This document shows, piece by piece, positions 36,644-48,073 of a DNA stretch of 64,000 nucleotides (the stretch's first letter is position 1; the number at the start of each line of letters is the position of its first letter). Origin of the DNA: Sipunculus nudus (Eukaryota; Annelida; Sipuncula; Golfingiida; Sipunculidae); assembly GCA_026874595.1 (NCBI GenBank), contig CM049317.1, forward strand, positions 13,942,882-14,006,881, in the 5' to 3' direction. The notes under the pieces are model-generated. The model did no database searches, had not been told where the DNA came from, and saw only the letters and a program-made list of their open reading frames with translations. The translations under genes and the position numbers were made by a program.

Positions 36644-37076
36644 GTGAGCGATATTGTGTGATTTTCCAGCATCAAGCAAAATAACACTGTATGTTAACTG
36701 CATACAACTCTTGAAAAAAGACATATTTCGCCTCCAACATAACCAAATCTATAGCTGTATCATCTTGTTTTGACTTAGCAGTTATTTTATAGAGACGATT
36801 ACTTTAGCTAACGCCAGATATGCAGAAATAAATATTTTTTAATGCTTCAATTGTGTTTGTCGGCTTCCCTTATTGACACAAGTTAACTGTGCATGTGTCT
36901 TATCTGTCATACTCAGGCTAGATTGCAGGAGGTTCACCATGTGGGAGCGACTATAGAATCCTTGCCTACTCATAAAATGATGAATTTGGCTTTAGGAATA
37001 GTAATCAATCTAAAGAGGGCATTATATTTGATGGGGATAGAGTAAAAAATGGGGTGTAGATTTTTTTGGGGTTTTA

Positions 37077-37103
<27 letters not shown>

Positions 37104-37107
<4 letters not shown>

Positions 37108-37366
37108 GAAATGTGTTTCACTACTCTCTGTGTTCTTATTCATTCATGTTCCTCTCTACTTTCTATCATCTCTGTCCTATCCGACTAACTCCCTTTGACA
37201 CTCTCAGCGATCTATACATCATCAGGAATCTGGAAGAGAAATTATGTATTATCACAAACATGCAAATAAATAAACATACAAAGTCCCATGTGGGAATCAA
37301 TCCGGCGACCTTCCGCTCTGCAGACAGGAGTTTAACCCCTAAGCCATGAAGGCTTGATACTGACCG
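37104..37366 (-). mobile_element. tRNA-derived SINE
   Basis: On the minus strand the head (37354-37283) has a pol III A box TGGCTTAGGGG (37346-37336) and B box GGATTGATTCC (37303-37293) at tRNA-like spacing, followed by GTGGGAC and an unrelated body of about 150 bp. It is too diverged to fold as a functional tRNA. The 3' end is not sharply defined. Confidence 0.55.
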
Positions 37367-37523
37367 GGGATCGGGGGTTTTATTTAAGTTACAGGTCGTT
37401 CAGTGCATTGGTTCACTAGTGTAGTATAATAACAATACCGGGGTTATGTAATATTGAGTGATGTTATCAATAACGGTCAAGATTGTCAAGGTAGTTAATC
37501 TGTTGACATTAACAGTAGGCATC

Positions 37524-38815
37524 ATGTCGTCGGACAGTGAGTTTGAGTCGCTGAAGATAAAGAAATTTAGGAGTAAATTAGACGAGTTGATCATGGAGAA
37601 AAGTGGTGAACAAGCAAAACATACACAATCGTGCGGGCTAAAAAGACAAATAGTTAAGGAGAGCACAGGGAACCGTAAGAAAGTGAAGGTGATACAATTT
37701 GACAGTTCTGGGGGTTCCGTGAGGTGTCGCAGTGAAAGAACAGAACAGCGCACAACAGTGTCGGGTAATACCAGAAGCAGAAAAAGCACACACACCGCAG
37801 TGAAAGAGGGAATTAAAGTGACAGACGCAGAAACACAATGTATTATAATTGGTGAAAAAAAAAGATGTAAAAACAACTGGGACACAGTGTAACCCCTGTA
37901 AAGGCAGCTATCAACGCAAGGATATCCCTGAATTACAGGACATAACTTGGCAGACCCTGATGCAAAAAATCCTGATATCAAAAGAATGTACAATGAATTG
38001 GTTAATGAGTGTGGGAATGATTAAAAATGAGAGAAAGTGCTATAAATGTGGCGGGGATATGTCCCTTGTGAGTACTGATGAGTTGACATCAAGTGACGCC
38101 TATAAGTGGCGGTGTCAGAAAAGGCAGCCGGTGAAACATGATGTTAGATTATCGATTAGGCATGGCAGTTTGTTTAGTTTCACCAACTTGACCATAGAGG
38201 AAATCATACAACTCACGTATATGTGGTCAATCGGTATGACTCAAACTCAAATGATAAATAAATGGAAAATCAGCAGTAATACCAGTGTAGACTGGTGTAA
38301 TTTTTGTCAAGAGGTTTGTGAACACAGCATCCTCTCACAGACAGACGATGTACAGATCGGTGGTGAGGGAATAATTGTGGAAATCGACGAATCCAAATTT
38401 TCCAAACGAAAGTTCCATAGAGGACACATGGTAAAAGGTGACTGGGTTTTTGGGGGTCGTGAAAAGACAGACAAGAGGAAGGTGTTCATGTTTGTAGTAC
38501 CGAAAGGTTGCAGGAAACACTTATGCCTTTAATCAAGAAGTATATAAAAGCTGGATCTATCATCATATTGGACTGGTGGAAAGCCTATGATTGTTTTGAG
38601 TGCACATGGTTATGTCCATGAAAGTGTAAATCATAGCCAGAATTTTAAAGATCCACACCAACTCAATAGAGGGTGAATGGCAGAAGGTAAAGAGAGGTGT
38701 AGGCATGCCGAGGTTCGGTGTAAAATCGTGTCATCTCAAAAGTTACCTAGGTGTTTACATTTGGCGTTTGAAAAACCAAGGGAAAAACCATTTAGTGAAT
38801 TTGTCAAAATTGTGA
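37524..38815 (+). pseudogene. Merlin-type transposase (ISXO2/IS1016-like DDE), decayed
   Basis: A basic N-terminal region (MSSDSEFESLKIKKF) of about 110 codons precedes a Merlin core: a zinc-knuckle-like C-x2-C (RKCYKCGGDM), a helical region (FTNLTIEEIIQLTYMW), the first catalytic D in IVEIDESKFSKRKFHRG then VKGDWVFGG, the second in ILDWWKAYD, VNHSQNF, and the glutamate in SIEGEW. The frame shifts at an A9 run (37855-37863), near 38508, near 38600 and near 38655, so it is dead. The usual SDEW around the second D is changed to LDWW. The long N-terminal extension is unusual for Merlin. Terminal inverted repeats were not identified. Confidence 0.8.
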
Positions 38816-39094
38816 AAACATTATATGATGGAAATTGCAGCAAAGAGAGCTGCAAATTCTGTCATTAAGGACAGGGAAGGAGGAGGAACATTTGTAAATA
38901 GGGTGAATGTATATATGTTACATTTTGGTACCGGCAATCCGGCACTAGGAGCACTGAGACGTAAGAGCAGAATGGATATGAGATTTCGAGGGAGAACTTG
39001 AGGTAAATACTGGTTAGATGTAGACACATTTATATTGTTAATTGTAAATGATGTAAGCATGAGATAATAGAATTAAATGAAAATAATTGTGCGA

Positions 39095-39400
39095 ATATTG
39101 GGGGGAGACCCCCCAACCCCCCCCCCCCCCCCCCTTTTCATGCATAATTGTGGTACGTGTAAAATGAAACAATCTTCATAAAGTAAGAAATAAATTATGC
39201 ATTACTTTTGAATATTGGGGGGAGACCCCCTCCCCCCAACATGCCTTGCATAGTTGTGGTACGTGTAAAAGGTATACAAAGTAAGTTAAGTTATATTGGG
39301 GGAGACCCCCCAAACCCCCCCCCCCCCTTTACTTCCTGTGCATAGTGGTGATACATGTAAAATGTAAAAAAAGTAAGTAAAGCAATATTGGGGGGAGACA
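39095..39400 (+). repeat. GC-rich minisatellite, about four units
   Basis: ATATTGGGGGGAGACCCCC starts near 39095, 39212, 39293 and 39385. Each full unit then has a C-run, TGCATAGTTGTGGTACGTG and an A-rich tail with AAAGTAAGT. Unit length varies from 81 to 117 bp. It follows the Merlin remnant and abuts the fold-back element. Confidence 0.75.
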
Positions 39401-39406
39401 CATGTC

Positions 39407-40197
39407 TATTTTGCAGGTACAATAAAGACCTCCACTATAACTTTGATTGTGTCATACATTTAAAAGCTTAGATGGGGCCACTCATTCAATTAGAGGAGTT
39501 GTTTAAACAAGTGTGAGTTTGTGCTATTATGGTCACATCATAAAATGGAGAACTGACTAAGTGGTTGAGTTTGTTTGTGTCATATTGGTCACACCTTCAA
39601 AGAGGACTCTGCAATGAGAAAAGCCATGTAAAATAAAATTATCACACACTTATTACCTCTTGTGTTTTTTTTATACATAGCCCACACCATAGTTTATGGT
39701 GTGCATTACCAGCTATATAGCCTACCAGGCTATGGTTACGTATAGTCTATATTTATATCTGTTTGTGTATTCTCAAATGCAATAAAATGATTATACACTT
39801 ATTTCCTCCTGTTTTTTATGCATATTCCAAAGCATAGTTTATGGTATGCATTACCAGCAATATATCCTCCTCGGCTATGGTTTTGTTTAGTCTATATATG
39901 TATATATGTTTGTGTATTCTAAAATGCAATTGAATGATTGTACGCGTATTACCTCTTGTTTTTATACATTGTCATATACAACATAACTCAGTCACAGTCT
40001 TATCAGGTTATCTACCCTGACACATAACACCAACTGTGACACAAACAACCATTTAATTTTGTTAGTAAACCCTTTTTTTGGTGTGACCACACTTGCTGAT
40101 ACAACTGCTTTAATTAAATGAGTGGCCCCATGTAAGCTTTTATATATATGATACAAAGTTATAGCGGGTCGGGTCTCGTTATTGTACCAGCAAAATA
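39407..40197. mobile_element. Fold-back element with ~96-bp arms and tandem core
   Basis: Arm 39407-39502 is inverted at 40102-40197, with matching length and about 80% identity: TATTTTGC...GGTACAATA, ACTATAACTTTG and GGGGCCACTCATTCAATTA. The core has about two and a half ~150-bp tandem units: CTTATTACCTC, CATAGTTTATGGTGTGCATTA, GGCTATGGTT, TTTGTGTATTCT. There is no coding capacity. Non-autonomous DNA element of uncertain superfamily. Confidence 0.65.
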
Positions 40198-41266
40198 AAC
40201 ATTTGTATGAAATAGGCTATTTCATTTGTCCCGGCAAAATAGCCTGCTGGCCTATTTTGCCTGAACCGGCAAAATAGCCTGCCGTGCCAAGGCTTAAAAA
40301 AATCCTATGTCCAATTGTCCGAGACAACCAAATTATTGGCAAGGACAAGTAAAACTTTATTATTCTTAACCAATCGGATGACTTAAATGGGATCTAGGTT
40401 GAAGTAACAACAAAGGTCACAACTCCGAGAATCATGCTGATATTGCCAGCAACATGTTTCAATGTTTCATCCTGCAAAATGACACTCAGAATCACGTCAG
40501 TGCCTCTCGCCCAAGTGTCACGAAACTTTGAAGTTTGGGTGATAATATCAGTTTATAGACTTAAATAATCTCTTTAATGTGGACTGGTTCCTTTGACAAA
40601 TCATGTGACCAAGCATCAGCGACAAGAGCCTAAACACTGACAAAATGGAGCAAGAGCGGGGTACCAGTCTACAGTAGCTAGTCTTGTTTGATTAGAATTG
40701 GGTTGTAAAGTATTCAATAAAACTACAAAATACGGCGTAAAATCAATAAAAATAGTTACCTGCCAAACTTAATTTCATTCGAAATGTCTTTGTAATTTTG
40801 TATGTTGCACTTGGAGGTATTTGCATGATAGTATTTTGGGAAAAAAACTCAGCCCAGAGGGGTAATGGCAATGAGCCAATGCATTCAGTTGCTTATGGGA
40901 GACTTGGATCATGTTTTCCGAGCACTTTCAGTGACAAACATGGATATGTTAGGAGTAAATATGAGAGGAGTAAATGATTATACATTTTACTTAATTAAGT
41001 CTCTCGCCAAAAATCAGTGTATGAATAGTTAAAATGTTATTGCTTTGACGCATTTTTATATCTATTTTCGTTATTTTTATCCCTATTTTTGCAATCAAAA
41101 TATTTATCAATGCCCACCCATGTGACAAGGAAGGCTGTAATTGGTTGATGGAAGGCAAAGGATGTCTCCTATTGATTGTCCAACGGGAAATAAAAAGCAT
41201 AAACAAAACAGAACACGCTTATTGGCTGCATCCCAATACTTTTCTTTTCTTCATGTTTGTCAGGTA
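40198..41266. other. Non-coding with short GGCAAAATAGCCTGC repeats
   Basis: 40240-40290 has GGCAAAATAGCCTGC and its complement in close alternation, able to form small hairpins; a related GGCAAAATAGCC occurs at 42650. The rest is unremarkable intergenic or intronic DNA. Confidence 0.4.
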
Positions 41267-42018
41267 AAGTAGAGCGCCATTTTCCCGAAATCGTCCGGGG
41301 CCAAGCTGTCTGTTTGTAAAAACAAACATACAGAAAAGCAGACAAGGGGCAAGTTAGTACAACAGTTAATGATTCAGTAAATGCCATTTGATGGAACACA
41401 GTGTTTCTTTTCGATATTCGTAATTGACGACCTGGACATATAAAAGATATTGGATTATTGCTGAGCATAATTGGCAAAAATCAGTCCAACCTGCTTCAAG
41501 GATACCTGCATGCTCTTTTTTCATCAGATTCACTTGAGGGAAAGGTCAAAAGACATAGCCAAGGAACACATTGTTTCTTATCAATCTACATAATTGAAGA
41601 CCGGGACATATAAAAGCAGTTTGAGCACAAGCGTTTAATCAATTGTACCTCACAAATGCTGATGCCAGTAAACTTCTCAGATATTTGGCATGACATCCTG
41701 TCCCAAGCTGATGAACTTGCTTGAGTACAAACGAGATGTGGTTGATAACACGCAAGTGCTCTTGGATAAACTGTTCAGTCGCTTGCTAGGGGTACAGGGG
41801 GCCGAGCGTTGCGGGGCTAGCTGTAATATAACAACTTTGCCCCAGCGACAACATTGGCCTGGAACTAATTAATTAGGGTCACCACTGGGCTTAACACATG
41901 ACTGCAGGCCTTGTGACTCATAATTACAATACTCATTTTTGGTTTTTACATACTTGAAATATATTTTGGAAATACGAATATTCGGAAATTCGGCATTCGG
42001 AAATATGGCACTCTACTG
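41267..42018 (-). mobile_element. pogo/Tigger-like MITE, copy 2
   Basis: Ends AAGTAGAGCGCCATTTTCCCG and the complement of CATTCGGAAATATGGCACTCTACTG, flanked by TA. It is inverted relative to the 22199-23078 copy, from which it differs by internal deletions (752 versus 880 bp). The GATTATTGCTGAGCATAATTG block is shared. Confidence 0.7.
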
Positions 42019-42439
42019 TACTTTGATCCATGATAATGATTTAAACATCTTTCTTGCTGTTTGTGTCTGATCCGTTCACACAAACACAATAAACTGGTAT
42101 ATGAAGGATACAAGTCGATTCGTCACAACAGTTGTTCAGTCACATATTTATATTCTTTTCTTGTAAGTTTAATTTAATTAACATGAATATCACAAAAATA
42201 CAAGTTTATACCCCCCCCCCCCACAATTCATTATTTAATAACAAGTTCCATCCTTGCACTTATAATTTCAACATAAATTCATATTTTATTACAAGATGGA
42301 ATAAATAATTTGAGAAAAATGCAAAAATTGTTTGAGGATGGATCAACTATGGCAAGGGAAGAAGCAGTTCCTATGTAAATAATCAGAGTTCCTTACAGCA
42401 TTCATAAAATATTTAAACATGAAACACTACAGAATTCAC

Positions 42440-42499
<60 letters not shown>

Positions 42500-43438
42500 T
42501 TACAAAATTATAACAAACAATATGGAACAAACAATAGAAAATAACATTAATACATAAATACTTGGCAACTGTAAATGCATTTCTGGCAAGTACGGTTTGG
42601 GTGTTACTTGCCCATTGGCAAGTAAGACTCAGGAGTTTTTTCAAGCCCGGCAAAATAGCCTCTGCCCTAAATTTAAGTACCGGTACTTTCAAAGTCCCAT
42701 ATACAAGGCTCAAAATAAGCGGTATTGCATCGCAATTTGCTACGCAAAATGGACTCACTGTGAACCAATTTAAATTTAATATTGCTGTGTCTGCAAATCA
42801 ATTAGAATGCATGTCTGGCACACGTCTGCATGCTTCAGGCCAAGACGTCACAAAATTAAACCTCGGCCGTTTGTTAACTGCCTGTCACCATGGCATACTC
42901 CGTCTCGTACTTTTTGTAGATAAGGTTGATAGCTGGAATATTTGTATAAACCCTAACCCTGGAAATACAGCAAATATTCATGGAATAACCATGATCAGTG
43001 AGCATGGATCCATTGTAGATGAATGTTGTCACACCAAGTCAATGCAAGTATTCATGGGATAACTGTGATCTGTGATCACACAGATTGCCTTGATGTTGCA
43101 AGAAAATTTAACGTGTATACATCTGTTGTGGATGGAGGCGTCCTGACTTGTAAGAACTAATTCAATATTTGCACCTTGAGCTGAATTTGGGCTGTTGATC
43201 TTGTGTGTTCGACCACAAGAGTTTGAATCCTTTTAACATGATACACTTGATATGGCTGGCAAATGTTAGGATTAGGATACAGTAATAAAGTATTCTGACC
43301 TAATTCCAGGCCTGTGGGCATGAATATGATAAAAAAGGAAGGCTGCTTACAGCCCCTAGTTTCTTGGTTTCTTGCTATTAAAAAAATGAAGGAATCCCTG
43401 GGAAATCCCAATGAGGCCAGTCTCCCTATATTATTTTT
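42019..43438. other. Non-coding; (TA)n at 42443-42496 and a MITE fragment
   Basis: Twenty-seven TA units at 42443-42496, then 42540-42660 with TACTTGCCCATTGGCAAGTAA and TTTTTCAAGCCCGGC, resembling the 5773-6126 MITE family. A 166-codon open frame at 42562-43062 has no domain, splice or composition support and crosses this repeat. Confidence 0.45.
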
Positions 43439-45263
43439 AGCTCAGCTTATTTTCAGTCATGCTGGGCTATAGCGATGGGTCTTTGTCCGTCGTCCTTCCG
43501 GCCAGCCGTCCGTCCGTTAGCAGGGCACAAATCGTAACCGTAGGGGCTAGGGCCATGAACCCTATGCAGTCTTAGAGGTTCTAAGAAGATCTCCTTGCAA
43601 ACTTGAAATTAGGTCACTGCGACCTATATTCTCTAAGTTATGGGGTGTGTTTACACCCCCCAGAAACAATTCTTTTAGCCAAAATTTTCATCCCAAACCT
43701 TCCATCTTTCACATACAGCTTACCTATCAACAGGGGAAGAACCATAATTATTTTGAGGTCAAAGGTCAAGGTCACAGAACCAACTTCTTTGAAAAGCCTG
43801 TGGATGCACTTTAAGCCAAACCTTTCATCCCAATTCTTTGATCTTTCACATATAGCTCACCTACTAAGTGGGAGAAGAATCCTATAGATGTTGAGGTCAC
43901 AAGGTCAAAGGTCAGGGTCACAGGATCCACTTCTTTGAAAAGGTTGTGGACACATTTCAAGCTAGACCTTTCATTCCAAACCTTTCAGCACTGATATCGC
44001 TTCTCTGCCAACAGGGGAAAAGACCTGTTGATTTTGAGGTCAAAGGTCAAGTTCACAGCACCCTCTTCTTGCGTGGATTCATTTTCAGGCAAACTTTTCA
44101 ATCTATACTTTCCATCTGTCATATATGGCTTACCTACCAATAGGGGAAGAAGCCTATTGATGTTGAGTTCAAAAGGTCAAAGGTCAAGGTCACAATATTG
44201 TTCTAAATGCTTGTGGAGATATTTCAAGTGAAACTGTTCAACCCAAACCTTCAGTCTTTCACATATGCCACATCTATGCATCACTGAATGTGATTCAAAC
44301 TTCATATTTATGGGTCTTTTTGCATGAAGAAATAACTAATTGATTTTGAGGTCAGCTGGTCAGGAGGTTAAAGGTTGCAGGTCTAAGTTATTCACTCATT
44401 GGTTGCCAAGTAATAACACCCAGCCAGATGTAAGTGGTTAGTAGTTACCCATCATTTAGAAAGAATCCAGTTGATATGTGGGCAAAAGGTCAAGGTCATA
44501 GGTCAGGGATGTTCACAATAACTTATTTTGAAGACCATCTCTATTTTTTTGTACATATAACCATTGGTTATGGTACATCTCACTGTGTGGCTGTAATTGT
44601 GAGTGATGCTGGTGACATATGACTCTCTTTTGTATCAGCCTGTTAAGTGATAAGGCTGAGTGATAAATACCTTGTTACTGCATAACAAAAACACTGTTGC
44701 CAGAATGCTTCAGCCAGGCATTAAGACTCTGAGTGTATAGTATTAAGGTTTTGCTACTGATTTATAAGATGATGGGAACATTTTGCAGTTTATTTTATGG
44801 AATTATAGCAATAAACTTAGTTTCCTAGATATCTGAATATTTTTATATAAATCACCAGATATAAAAGCAAATGATTGTTCTCATAATATGTGGATGTGTA
44901 CCTGGATTTAGGATGGCTTTTTTTTTATTACAAGACCTTTAGTCATGCTTTCTGCATTTCTTTCCTTTCAGGTTTTGCAGTTTACCTACCCTGCTGATCC
45001 CATTGAAAAGCAGAGTGATAATAAAAAATATTGGACGTACACTTTTTACATTTGCATATCTATAAATCTAATATGAGGGCCTGAAAATGCCTTTTGAATT
45101 GTTTTGGACATTCATTACTGTAACATCCTTTGGAGAATTTGCTACAAGTTTAGTCTCTTATTGGAGGATGTGTGATATCAAATGTCAGACTTGTCAGAAA
45201 TCCATTATGTCTGCCAGTTAGCCACCTTAGAAATCCTTTTGTCAGTGCAGTTTCAGTGATTTT
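43439..45263 (+). mobile_element. Element Y copy 2, 3' truncated
   Basis: Head TTTTAGCTCAGCTTATTTTC with partner CATGCTGGGCTATAG, then GTCCGTCGTCCTTCCGGCC and GTTAGCAGGGCACAAATC. It matches 17278-15455 of copy 1 throughout and ends at the head of another Y at 45264. Perfect DR1-like sites AGGTCAAAGGTCA occur at 43756, 43902, 44037 and 44174, spaced 135-146 bp. Confidence 0.7.
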
Positions 45264-45754
45264 TAGCTAAGCTGACTATTAGTCATGCTGTGCTATAGCA
45301 ATGGGTCTTTGTCCGTCGTCTGTCCGTCCGGCCAGCTGTCCGGCCATTAGCAGGGCACAAATTGTAACTGTAAGGGCTAATTACATGAACCCTTTGCAGT
45401 CTTAGAGGTTCTAAGAAGATCTCCTTGCAGATCTGAAATTAGGTCACTGTGACCTATATTCACTGAGTTACGGGGTGTGTTTACACCTCCCAGAATTAAT
45501 TCTTATTGCCAAAATAATCATCCTAAACCTTACATGTCAATAGAGGAACAAACCTTTTGAAATTTAGGTCTTAGGGTCAAAGGTCAATGTCACAGGACCA
45601 GCTTCTTGAAAAAAGTTGTGGATGCATTTCAAGTCAGACTTTTCATCCCAAACCTTCTATCTTCCAAGTATGGTCAGATACCATATGGTATACCATCAGT
45701 CTTTAAATACAGGTCATGCTTGTCAGCTGAGCGTCATGACCCATGGGTCACTTG
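45264..45754 (+). mobile_element. Element Y copy 3, short form with both ends
   Basis: Head TTTTAGCTAAGCTGACTATTAG and tail GTCAGCTGAGCGTCATGACC, CATGGGTCACTTG, only about 490 bp apart. It keeps the GTCCGTCGTC tract and one diverged tandem unit (AGGGTCAAAGGTCAATG). The tail is the same as that of Y copy 1. Confidence 0.6.
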
Positions 45755-45783
45755 TTTTTTAATTTCAAGGGTGCATGGTTATA

Positions 45784-45860
45784 AGCTCAACTGACTTTCA
45801 GTCATGCTGAGCTATAGCGATGGGTCATAATGAGTCATTGTCTGTCGTCCTTCCGTTCTT
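45784..45860 (+). mobile_element. Element Y copy 4, head fragment
   Basis: AGCTCAACTGACTTTCAGTC, CATGCTGAGCTATAGCGATGG and TCTGTCGTCCTTCCG, then the match is lost. It lies 30 bp after copy 3. Confidence 0.5.
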
Positions 45861-47575
45861 GACAGTGAAATTAAAATCAATGTGGAAAAGGTCACGGTAT
45901 TAAAATGAATATGGAGAAAGTCACAAATTTTAGCAGGCAGTCATTAAGGAGTCATGAAAATTTGATCTTCTTAAAGTGTTTGAAATGTAATATGAAGGTG
46001 CTTCTAGATATTCCTTGTAAAATCATGGCTGCAAATGGCTGCCATCCCTCAATAGGTCCTCACAATAATATTACACACTACAAATAGATAAATTCAGAAC
46101 ATTTTAGTACTGGTATTAATTGCTTGGTTTTATGTTAATGTATGAACTTGGATGTTTTTTCTGGCAGATGGGGGTAATTCTTACCTGCCCTAATAAAAAG
46201 TTGACATGTCCAAAATTAGACAAACTGGAACTATCTTTCTTATCCTGGAAATGTATAATTTAAACATGGGTAGCATAATTTAGGTAGCATCAAGGCGAAT
46301 GAAGTGCTTAAAAATGAGATAAGGGCACAGTGGGGCACAACAGACATGAAGCCTATCGAATTAGTGAGTGCATTAGTGAGTGAATGTTGTGACTACTGGT
46401 AGGTCAATCTTCCCGTGCATATACAGCATGAACTTGAAAGTTATTGAAAAGGTAGCTGTATGTAACTATGTAAATAAGCATCTGTCAGTCCCCCAGCAGG
46501 GATCAAGATTTTCAGGCTTCTAACTGATACAGTGATAGAACTGTTTTTTTTTAGTATGTGTTTTATCTCCTTATTTAGAAGTTGTCAAGACTGACCTTGT
46601 AGTAAACTAGATCCAGTTGGAGCTCAATTAAAAATCAATTTTTAATCTGGCTCCAGCTGGATCTAGTGGTAAACAAACACACAAGGACTGTGTTTAGTCA
46701 CATACAGAACCATAACAACATATTATGCAGGTGGACTGGAGACAGAAAGTCTGTATGCTGGGATTGGGTTTGCTAGAGCAATTTTATATTGAGTAAGAAT
46801 GAACTTTTGGTACAGTATATGAAAATACAAGTATCATAATTGACTTCACTGAAATACTTTCATCATTCATTCTTTTAAAACACAAACACATGAATAAAAA
46901 TAAATTTGTTGGTGAATAATATTTATTTATGTTATTCATTCACATCACCCTGGTGTGGTTTATTTTCCATATCAAATGAAAACAAGTGAATAAAATGAAT
47001 AAAACCTGTTCGGGTTTTATGTAAATGACATAGAAAAAATCACAGTCCTTACCCTCGTAAGTATAAATTAAAATATAAATTTACATAATAAATGTTGATT
47101 TCTGCAGTTAATAATAAAACAAATTAAGAAGTAAATTTAAAGTTACATAATATGTGATGCTTTCTGAGTAAATATTACACAACAATTTCTTTTTTTCCTA
47201 AATTGAAGATCCTTTCCACAGAGGGTCAATGGCCATTGAATAAGGCAATCATTCCTTAAAACTTTTATATTTTCTTAAAATGAGCCACTAGAGTGATACA
47301 AAACTGGCTAAACACCTAAATAATTAAGAAGAAAACCAAACATTTACAGTGTGCAACCATGCATATTCTTTTTTGTCATGTGTCACTCTCAGTTGACACA
47401 GCTTTCATACATGCAAATGCCTGCATTTGTTAAAACCTGATCAGGGGAACCAGTGCTCAGTGTGAAAATATAGTAAAACACAAGACACAAGTTTTAAGAC
47501 AGCTTGATCAGGTGGGTCCTGACAGGGTATGGGGAGCGGGGATGGGGGTCCAACACATTTAGTTTTTTTAATTTT
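45861..47575. other. Intergenic; 60-bp near-perfect hairpin at 46607-46666
   Basis: 46607-46666 reads CTAGATCCAGTTGGAGC, an AT centre and GGCTCCAGCTGGATCTAG: arms of about 29 bp with few mismatches. Otherwise AT-rich with no supportable exon. Confidence 0.45.
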
Positions 47576-48039
47576 TTAAAGGGGCCCTATCACTTATCTG
47601 ACCTTCATTAACTAAGGTAATCCCTTGGAGCTTTTATAAAAAATATACCAGAAAAATAGGATATCACCACTTACAGGCTGCTTGTTTTGTTTATATCAAT
47701 GTGTTCATAATATGTGGAGATTGCCAAAATAAAACAAATTCAACAAGGGCATCTGGCAGCAAGTCAGACTAGCCAGAGGTTTGCAAATGGCAATTTTCAA
47801 CAAGTGACCCCTTCTGCCTCCACATATATGCAACCTAACACCTTATGTTACATGTTTTCCAGTTTGTCAACATTGCTCTGTTAACAAACATGTTGTTGAT
47901 AAACAGTTCATACATCCTTCACACAAGCCTTACAAGAACTTTTAAAAATAGGAATTACCGTTAGAACATTCATATATACACAGAGGAAGCCAGAAATCAC
48001 AAATTCTTTTTCAAAAGGTATGTGAATGGGCACCTTTAA
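47576..48039. mobile_element. TTAA-flanked MITE Z, copy 2
   Basis: TTAAAGGGGCCCTATCAC on the left and the complement of TGAATGGGCACCTTTAA on the right. It aligns with 23436-23914 through the CAGGCTGCTTGTTTTG and ATATGCAACCTAACACC blocks. It lies just beyond the 3' end of the protease gene. Confidence 0.6.
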
Positions 48040-48073
48040 GGCAAATCTAATTACTGACAGCCCAGCAGGGTTT

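Noticed and set aside
37283-37354. Possible tRNA gene on the minus strand
   Set aside because: A and B boxes are present but the arms do not pair as a cloverleaf, and a SINE body follows.
37400-37993. 197-codon frame on the minus strand
   Set aside because: It is the antisense shadow of the Merlin transposase remnant.
42562-43062. 166-codon open frame on the plus strand
   Set aside because: No domain, no splice or promoter context, and it crosses a (TA)n-flanked MITE fragment. It looks like chance openness.
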